Assembly (NCBI RefSeq): GCF_965218915.1
Contig: NZ_OZ244708.1
Coordinates: forward strand, 2,728,001-2,792,000
From: Novosphingopyxis sp965218915
Lineage (GTDB): Bacteria > Pseudomonadota > Alphaproteobacteria > Sphingomonadales > Sphingomonadaceae
DNA: 64,000 nt
Direction of reading: 5' to 3'
Below are positions 58,288-64,000 of this stretch, in pieces. The notes beneath the pieces were generated by a model. It did no database searches. It worked only from the letters and a program-made list of their open reading frames with translations, and was not told the DNA's origin. Each line of letters opens with the position of its first letter. The first letter of the stretch is position 1. The translations under genes were made by a program, and so were the position numbers.

Positions 58288-58970
58288 CATTGCGTACCCT
58301 GATCGCCGCGACCGCGCTTATCGGCGCCGTTCCTTTGCTGACCGCCGCCGCGCCCGCGCCCACCGCGCAGCGGGCCGCCAAAGTCTCGATCACCCCTGCC
58401 GGGGGACATCTGCTAGGCAGCGCCACGGCGCGCACCAAGATCGTCGAATATGCCAGCTATACCTGCCCGCATTGCGCCGTGTTCGAGACCGAGGCGGCGG
58501 GCGAATTGAAGGCGGATTATGTGCGCAAGGGCATCGCCAGTTTCGAGCTGCGCAACCTGATCCGCGATCCGATCGACCTAACCGCCGCCATACTCGCGCG
58601 CTGCGGCACGCCCGCGCAGTTTTTCGACAATCATCATCTGATCATGCGCAATCAGAATGTCTGGCTGTCGGCGGCCAAGACCGCGACACCCGAAACGCGC
58701 AAAAGCTGGTTCGAAGGCAGCTATACCGAACGCCTGGGCAAGATCGCGAAGGACACCGGGCTCTACCGCCTGATGCAGTCGCGCGGCTTCACGCCCGCGC
58801 AGCTCGACGCCTGTCTCGCCGACGAGAAAGCCCGAAAGCTCATCGCCGATATGAGCGAGGGCGGACAGAAGCTGGGCGTCAAGGGCACGCCGTCCTTCAT
58901 GCTGAACGGCAAGCTGCTCGAAGACGTCTATGGATGGGCGGCGCTCAAGCCGCTATTGCCGAAAGCCTGA
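58284..58970 (+). CDS. DsbA-family thiol oxidoreductase, periplasmic
   Basis: Exported thioredoxin-fold protein of 228 residues: signal peptide (TLIAATALIGAVPLLTAAAPAPTAQ), the redox site YTCPHCAVFE and the cis-Pro loop GVKGTPSFMLNG. The large helical insert is of the DsbA/DsbG-like alphaproteobacterial type. It is read with the DUF721 gene (four-base overlap) and followed by a second family member. Confidence 0.9.
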   Translation: MTLRTLIAATALIGAVPLLTAAAPAPTAQRAAKVSITPAGGHLLGSATARTKIVEYASYTCPHCAVFETEAAGELKADYVRKGIASFELRNLIRDPIDLTAAILARCGTPAQFFDNHHLIMRNQNVWLSAAKTATPETRKSWFEGSYTERLGKIAKDTGLYRLMQSRGFTPAQLDACLADEKARKLIADMSEGGQKLGVKGTPSFMLNGKLLEDVYGWAALKPLLPKA

Positions 58971-59061
58971 ATGCCGACCGAAACCCCGACGAACGCACGC
59001 CGCCTCCACGCGGCGGAGTGCTCCGAGCCGTGGCAGTGAATTTATTAAGAAGGACTACAGG

Positions 59062-59802
59062 ATGATCAAACCGACTTTCGCACTGGCCGCGCTTTCGCTG
59101 GCACTGGTTTCCTGCTCCGGCGGCGATGCCACGGACGGCGCTTCGGCCACGGGCGATCCGGTGGCGGCGGTCAAGCCGCCGTCGGGCGGAGACTGGACCG
59201 AGACGGTCGCGAAGACCGCCGATGGCGGCCATCTCATGGGCAACCCCGATGCGCCGATCAAGCTCATCGAATATGGCTCGCGCACCTGCCCGACCTGCGC
59301 GAAGTTCGATGTCGAGGGGATGGCGCCGCTCAAGAAGAATTTCATTTCGACCGGCAAGGTCAGCTATGAATTCCGCGAATATCCAGTTCATGGCGCGCTC
59401 GATCTGGCGCCCAGTCTGCTCGGCACCTGCGTCGAGCCCGCAGCGTTTTTCCCGATGCTCGACCAGATGATGGCCAACCAGTCCGATTTCCTCGACAAGA
59501 CCGGCAGCCTTCCGCAGGAACAGCTCGCTGCGGTGCAGGACCAGCCGGACAAGGTCGCCACGATCCTCGCCGAAAAGCTCGGCTATCTCGATTTCGTCAA
59601 GGCGCGCGGCCTGTCCGAACCGCAGGCGCGTGCCTGTCTGACCGATCCCGCGCGGATCAAGGCATTCGCCGCCAATGGCGAGCGGGCGACCACCGAGTTC
59701 CAGGTCGGCGGCACGCCCACCTTCATCCTCAACGGCAACAAGATCGACACCAACAGCTATCAAGGCGTCAGCGAAGCGCTGATGGCCGCGGGCGCCCGCT
59801 AA
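59062..59802 (+). CDS. DsbA-family thiol oxidoreductase, lipoprotein form
   Basis: Second thioredoxin-fold protein of 246 residues. It has a lipobox (ALVSCSG near residue 18), a linker, the redox site RTCPTCAKFD, and the cis-Pro QVGGTPTFILNG. AAGAAGGAC precedes the ATG, which decides the start over the longer frame from 58930. Compared with the first, the active-site pair reads PT instead of PH, suggesting a different redox potential. Confidence 0.9.
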   Translation: MIKPTFALAALSLALVSCSGGDATDGASATGDPVAAVKPPSGGDWTETVAKTADGGHLMGNPDAPIKLIEYGSRTCPTCAKFDVEGMAPLKKNFISTGKVSYEFREYPVHGALDLAPSLLGTCVEPAAFFPMLDQMMANQSDFLDKTGSLPQEQLAAVQDQPDKVATILAEKLGYLDFVKARGLSEPQARACLTDPARIKAFAANGERATTEFQVGGTPTFILNGNKIDTNSYQGVSEALMAAGAR

Positions 59803-59865
59803 GAAGGAGCGGCCTTTGCACCGGGGGGTTACAAGCGCGGTTTCGATATCGTCGGGCGCGGCCTC

Positions 59866-62800
59866 ATGCGCCTGAAAAAGCTGCGCCTGGCCGGATTCAA
59901 GAGCTTCGTCGAGCCCGCCGAACTGCGCATCGAGCCGGGGCTGACCGGCGTGGTCGGCCCCAATGGCTGCGGCAAATCGAACCTGCTCGAGGCGATCCGC
60001 TGGGTGATGGGCGAGAACTCGCCCAAATCGATGCGCGGCGGCGGCATGGAAGACGTGATCTTCGCCGGCACCGCCACCCGGCCGCCGCGCCAGTTCGCCG
60101 AGGTTTCGCTGCTCGCCGAGGCCGAGGAAGGCACCGCCGGACCCGTCGGAATTGATGAAGGCGAAATCGAGATCGTGCGCCGGATCGAGCGCGGTGCGGG
60201 TTCGGCTTACCGCGCCAATGGCCGTGACGTGCGGGCCAAGGATGTCGCACTGCTGTTCGCCGACGCGGCGACCGGCGCGCACAGCCCGGCGCTGGTCAGC
60301 CAAGGCCGCATCGCCGCCGTCATCGCGGCCAAGCCGGCCGAACGCCGCATGATGCTGGAGGAAGCGGCGGGCATCGCCGGGCTGCACGCGCGGCGCAAGG
60401 ATGCCGAACAGAAATTGCGCGGCGCGGAAACCAATCTGCAGCGGGTCGATGTGATGCTGTCCGACATGGACGCACGCGCCACCGCACTGCGACGGCAGGC
60501 CAAGTCGGCGCAGCGCTACAAGGCGCTGTCGGCGGACATTTTGCAGGCCGAAGCGCGGTTGATCCATGTCCGCTGGCGCGATGCACGCCGCGCCGCCGAC
60601 GCCGCGCGCGCAGAGGCGGACGCCGCCGAAGCCACAGCGAAAGAGGCTGGCCGGCGCCGCGAAACCTTGCAGATCGCACGGCACGGCGCGTCCAAGGCGC
60701 TCGAAGCGGCCCGCGAACAGCACAGCCATGCGCGCGATGAGACGGCCAGAATCGATGCACGGCTGGCTTCGCTCAAGGCCGAGCGCGCGCAGCTCGGCGC
60801 GCGGCTGGCTGACCTGCGGCGACAGACCGAACAGATCGAGGAAGACCTGACCGAGGAGGACCGGAGGGGCCGCGAGGCGATCGAGCGGCTCGACGGGCTG
60901 CGCGAGACGATTGAGGTCGTCGGCGGCGAACTGGTGACGTTCGAAGGCGCGCGCCCGGCGGCGGAGCGCGAGCTCGATATGGCCGATCGGGCGGCGCGCG
61001 AGAACGAACTGGCGCTCGCCAAGGCGCGCGCCGAATTGGCGCGGATCGACGCCGATCGGCAGGTGGCCGAGGCGGCAAAGACGGCGACGCAGCGGCGGCT
61101 GGACGAGATCGCCGCGGACCGCGCGCGCGCCGAAGCGGCGCTGGCGGACTTGCCCGATGTCGCGGCGCTCAAATCGCAGCTGGCGGCAGCCGAGCAGCGC
61201 ATCGCCCAGCAGAAAAAGGCCGCCGAGACCGCGGATGCTAATTGGGACACAGCCCGTGCCGAACGCGAAGCCGCGCGTGCGCGGGCCGACGAGTTGGCGC
61301 AATCGCTATCCGCACGGCGTTCGCAGCTCGCCGGGTACCGCGCCGAGGCCAAGGCAATCGAACAGGCGCTGTCCGCGCAAAAAGGCGGCGGGAAGCGCGC
61401 GGTCGACGCGGTGCGCGCCGCGCCGGGCTATGAAACCGCGCTCGCCGCCGCGCTCGGCGACGATCTCCACGCCGCGCTCAGCGACGATGCGCCGCGCTAT
61501 TGGGCGGGAGCGGAAGCACGGGATGTTGCCGGGCCGAAGGGTGCGGACCGGCTTGGCGATCATGTCGAGGCACCAGACGCCCTCGCCGCGCGGCTCGCGC
61601 AAATCTGGGTCGTGAATGCCGATGACGGCCAGCCGCTCGCCACCGGCCAGCGCCTGGTCACCCGCGACGGGCGCCTGCGCCGCTGGGATGGCTTTACCGC
61701 GACCGTGCCCGTCGCCGGCGATCTGGCCGAGCAATTGGCGCGCCGCAACCGTCTGGGCGAACTCGGCACACTGATCGAGCGCGAGGCGGACGAAATCGCT
61801 GCGCTCGAAGCGCAGGAGAGCGCTCTTTCGGCGCAGCGCGACGCGATCGATGTCGCGATCGCCGGCGTACGCGAGCAGGCCCGCGCGGCGGAGGAAGCGG
61901 GCCGCGAGGCACGGCGCGACAAGGACCGGGCCGAGGGCCGGATCGAGCGCAGCGAAGGGCTCAGCACCGATCTGCAGGCGCGGCTCGACGCCAATGCCGA
62001 CCGCAAGGTCGAGGCCGAGCAGCAGCTCGTGCTGGCGGAGACGGCCCTGTCCGAACTGCCAGAGGATGGAAAATTGCGTGGCCGCGCCGCCGAGCTCGAA
62101 CAATCGGGCGATGCGATGCGCGATCTGCTCCGCACGCGGCAGGCGGCGCTTTCCGCGCTCGATCAGGCGCTCGCCGCGACCCGGGAGCGGCGCGCCGGGC
62201 TGCAGGCCGATATCCGCGCGCATGAAGGGCGCAGGAGCGAGGCCAAGGAGCGCCAGCTGGCGCTTGCCAAGCGCCGCAAGGCGACGGCCCAGCAACTGGA
62301 GACGATCGCCGGGCGCCCCGATGTTCTGGACGAGGACATCGGGCGGCTCGAAAGCGAACGCGCCGCCGCCGCCGAAGCGCTGGCGCTGCACGAGGCGCAG
62401 TTCGAGGAAGCGGGCACGGCCTTGCGCGACGTAGAAACCGAGCTGGCCGCCGCCGACGAGGCCCTGTCGCGCGCGCGCGAGCAACGCGCCGGAGCGGCGG
62501 CGCGCGCGGACAATCAGGAATCGCGGCGGATGGAGATGCTGCGCATCGCGTCCGAACGCTTCCAATGCGCGCCGCAGGATCTGCCGCAGGCGCATGACTT
62601 CGAGTCTTCCGACGAACGGCCAGCGGCCGAGGCATCCGCGCAGCTCGAAAAATTGCAGGCCGCGCGTGAGCGGATCGGGCCGGTCAATCTCGTCGCCGAC
62701 GACGAATTGGAAGAACTCGATCTGGAGATCGCTACCAGCCGCGCCGAGGCCGAGGAGCTGGGTCAGGCGATCCACCGCCTGCGCGGTTCGATCGGCAGTC

Positions 62801-63300
62801 TCAACCGCGAGGGAAGACAACGACTGCTTAGCGCATTCGAGGCGGTCAACGGCCATTTCCGGCGGCTGTTCAGCACATTGTTCGAGGGCGGCGCGGCGCA
62901 TCTGGAGCTGATCGAAAGCGACGATCCGCTCGAGGCGGGGCTGGAGATCATGGCGCAGCCACCGGGAAAAAAGCTGGCCGCGCTGACGCTGCTGTCGGGC
63001 GGCGAGCAGGCGCTGACCGCGATTGCGTTGATTTTCGGCCTGTTCCTGACCAATCCCGCGCCGATTTGCGTGCTCGACGAAGTCGATGCGCCGCTCGACG
63101 ATGCCAATATCGAGCGTTTCTGCAACCTGCTCGAACGCATGACCAAGGAAACCGAGACACGCTATCTGATCGTCACGCACAATGCCGTCACGATGAGCCG
63201 GATGGACCGGCTGTTCGGCGTCACCATGGTGGAGCACGGCGTCAGCCGGCTGGTTTCGGTGGACCTCAATGCGGCAGAGGAATTGCTCGCCGCGGAATAA
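59866..63300 (+). CDS. smc: Chromosome segregation ATPase SMC
   Basis: Complete SMC of 1144 residues that compacts and segregates chromosomes with ScpA and ScpB. N-terminal Walker A GPNGCGKSNLLEAIRWVMGE, long coiled coils on both sides of a hinge around residues 490-620, and the C-terminal signature LLSGGEQALTAIALIFGLF plus Walker B ICVLDEVDAPLDD. Its place after the two DsbA-like genes is a common order in Sphingomonads. Confidence 0.97.
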   Translation: MRLKKLRLAGFKSFVEPAELRIEPGLTGVVGPNGCGKSNLLEAIRWVMGENSPKSMRGGGMEDVIFAGTATRPPRQFAEVSLLAEAEEGTAGPVGIDEGEIEIVRRIERGAGSAYRANGRDVRAKDVALLFADAATGAHSPALVSQGRIAAVIAAKPAERRMMLEEAAGIAGLHARRKDAEQKLRGAETNLQRVDVMLSDMDARATALRRQAKSAQRYKALSADILQAEARLIHVRWRDARRAADAARAEADAAEATAKEAGRRRETLQIARHGASKALEAAREQHSHARDETARIDARLASLKAERAQLGARLADLRRQTEQIEEDLTEEDRRGREAIERLDGLRETIEVVGGELVTFEGARPAAERELDMADRAARENELALAKARAELARIDADRQVAEAAKTATQRRLDEIAADRARAEAALADLPDVAALKSQLAAAEQRIAQQKKAAETADANWDTARAEREAARARADELAQSLSARRSQLAGYRAEAKAIEQALSAQKGGGKRAVDAVRAAPGYETALAAALGDDLHAALSDDAPRYWAGAEARDVAGPKGADRLGDHVEAPDALAARLAQIWVVNADDGQPLATGQRLVTRDGRLRRWDGFTATVPVAGDLAEQLARRNRLGELGTLIEREADEIAALEAQESALSAQRDAIDVAIAGVREQARAAEEAGREARRDKDRAEGRIERSEGLSTDLQARLDANADRKVEAEQQLVLAETALSELPEDGKLRGRAAELEQSGDAMRDLLRTRQAALSALDQALAATRERRAGLQADIRAHEGRRSEAKERQLALAKRRKATAQQLETIAGRPDVLDEDIGRLESERAAAAEALALHEAQFEEAGTALRDVETELAAADEALSRAREQRAGAAARADNQESRRMEMLRIASERFQCAPQDLPQAHDFESSDERPAAEASAQLEKLQAARERIGPVNLVADDELEELDLEIATSRAEAEELGQAIHRLRGSIGSLNREGRQRLLSAFEAVNGHFRRLFSTLFEGGAAHLELIESDDPLEAGLEIMAQPPGKKLAALTLLSGGEQALTAIALIFGLFLTNPAPICVLDEVDAPLDDANIERFCNLLERMTKETETRYLIVTHNAVTMSRMDRLFGVTMVEHGVSRLVSVDLNAAEELLAAE

Positions 63301-63315
63301 TAATATTGCTCGCAT

Positions 63316-63344
63316 TTGTAATTTCGGGCGAGAGCTGTTATAAT
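63316..63344 (+). promoter_or_regulatory. Near-consensus sigma-70 promoter with no leader
   Basis: TTGTAA (63316-63321), 17-base spacer, TATAAT (63339-63344). The ATG of the next small gene lies six bases after the -10 box, where transcription would start, so the message would be leaderless or nearly so. Confidence 0.75.
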
Positions 63345-63350
63345 GCTTTC

Positions 63351-63530
63351 ATGCAACAACTAGACAAAACCGACTTTTACATTTTCACCGACGCCGAAGC
63401 CGATGCCCTCAAGGGCGGCTTGGTCGACGACATGAAAGCCCCCAGCCCGATCGTACCCAGCGGATGCGGCGCCATGATGCGCGTTGCCGAGCAGGACGAT
63501 GTCGTGTTTCTGGAAAAAGCGCTTCCTTAA
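63351..63530 (+). CDS. Small hypothetical protein (59 aa), probably leaderless
   Basis: MQQLDKTDFYIFTDAEADAL... continues with an acidic/hydrophobic mixture and a central Pro-Ser-Gly-Cys-Gly. No family recognised; no signal or membrane segment. There is no Shine-Dalgarno, but the promoter directly abuts the ATG. It is isolated between smc and ubiA. Confidence 0.55.
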   Translation: MQQLDKTDFYIFTDAEADALKGGLVDDMKAPSPIVPSGCGAMMRVAEQDDVVFLEKALP

Positions 63531-63555
63531 GGCTTGAGCGCCCTCGCTTGAGGCT

Positions 63556-64000
63556 TCAGGCGGATCCCACCACGAAACAGGCCAGGGCCATCAGCAGTCC
63601 CGCGAACCTGTTCGACCGGAATTTGGCCAGTGCATTCGCTCCGTTATCGGCGCGGAGCGTCGAGACTTGCCAGATGAAATGGCCCGTCACCGGCAGCAAT
63701 GCCAGATAGGCGAACGGGTCAGGAAATCGCTGTCCCAACGCCATCAGCCAGAAACCCAGCGCCGCGGCGTAGCAAGCTGCGATACCCGCTTTCACCTGCC
63801 CGCCGAGCCGCAGAGCGCTCGAGCGTATACCTACGAGCGCGTCATCCTCGCGGTCCTGCAGCGCGTAGATCGTATCATATCCTATCACCCAGAAAATGCA
63901 TCCGGCGTAGAGCAGGATCGTACCCAAAGGGAGTGTGCCGGTCCACGCCGACCATCCCACCAGCGCGCCCCACGAGAAGACCAGGCCCAGCCATGCCTGC
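63556..64000 (-). CDS. ubiA: 4-hydroxybenzoate polyprenyltransferase, 3' part
   Basis: The C-terminal 148 residues of UbiA, an integral membrane prenyltransferase of ubiquinone synthesis; the gene runs off the window. The second Asp-rich motif YDTIYALQDREDD and helices LYAGCIFWVIG and GFWLMALGQRFPDPFAYLALL are typical. The frame continues without a stop to the window edge (QAWLGLVFSWGALVGWSAWTG). Confidence 0.93.
   Translation of the reverse strand, partial: QAWLGLVFSWGALVGWSAWTGTLPLGTILLYAGCIFWVIGYDTIYALQDREDDALVGIRSSALRLGGQVKAGIAACYAAALGFWLMALGQRFPDPFAYLALLPVTGHFIWQVSTLRADNGANALAKFRSNRFAGLLMALACFVVGSA

Overview
The window is 64 kb of a GC-rich chromosome from an alphaproteobacterium, most probably a member of the Sphingomonadales. 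This is judged from protein sequences, gene order and repeat types: a DUF2155 gene beside an NDUFA12-type gene, a bacterial Cdc48, two DsbA-like genes directly before smc, an NVRFPPI-type repeat-encoded protein tail, and many inverted-repeat pairs between genes. No plasmid, prophage, rRNA operon or CRISPR array is visible. Most of the window is ordinary core genome; the accessory signal lies mainly in the intergenic DNA.

Layout. 1-5.5 kb: a fatty acyl-AMP ligase (minus) diverging from recX, a double cold-shock protein, a DUF192 lipoprotein, an NDUFA12-family protein, a DUF2155 lipoprotein and aat. 5.5-27 kb: the transcription/translation backbone tRNA-Trp, secE, nusG, rplK, rplA, rplJ, rplL, rpoB, rpoC. 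It is interrupted three times by inserted cargo: (a) a beta-propeller lipoprotein and an SDR oxidoreductase between rplA and rplJ; (b) apt plus a tightly coupled three-gene operon (N-formylglutamate amidohydrolase family, DUF1704/QEGLA metallopeptidase-like protein, GshB-like ATP-grasp ligase) between rplL and rpoB; (c) repeats. 27-38.5 kb: a transposase remnant, a DMP19-like gene, a LysE exporter, a PDZ/M48-type peptidase, an RND efflux pair, msrA, galU, a Sua5-type TsaC and an intact IS30-family element. 38.5-51.5 kb: an acyl-CoA dehydrogenase, a phospholipase D family protein, an MFS transporter, Cdc48, a LysR regulator, an ABC exporter, a cyclophilin, mgtE and DUF1489. 51.5-54 kb: a small accessory island with an ArsR-like regulator, three membrane-protein genes and a frameshifted DUF4345-like gene. 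54-64 kb: a receiver-only response regulator, nudC, a serine hydrolase, mutY, a DUF721/DciA-like gene, two DsbA-like oxidoreductases, smc, a tiny gene with a near-perfect promoter and no leader, and the 3' part of ubiA.

The most unusual material is a non-coding mobile family. Three copies (17188, 26683, 45676) share about 24-bp terminal inverted repeats starting GGC. Two copies are exactly 220 bp, flanked by perfect 8-bp AT-rich target duplications in a CC-N8-GG context. Two of the three sit at the T-tract of an intrinsic terminator, including that of rpoBC. Inside each lies a small hairpin module (loop AGT) that appears to have entered the apical loop of a palindromic repeat. It is tandemly tripled in the third copy and occurs in the loop of an unrelated palindrome between rpoB and rpoC. 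A degraded REP-associated tyrosine transposase lies about 90 bp from the second copy, and the IS30 element has itself interrupted a palindrome of another repeat family. The best candidate for a less-understood protein system is the three-gene ATP-grasp/DUF1704/amidohydrolase operon at 13961-17027.
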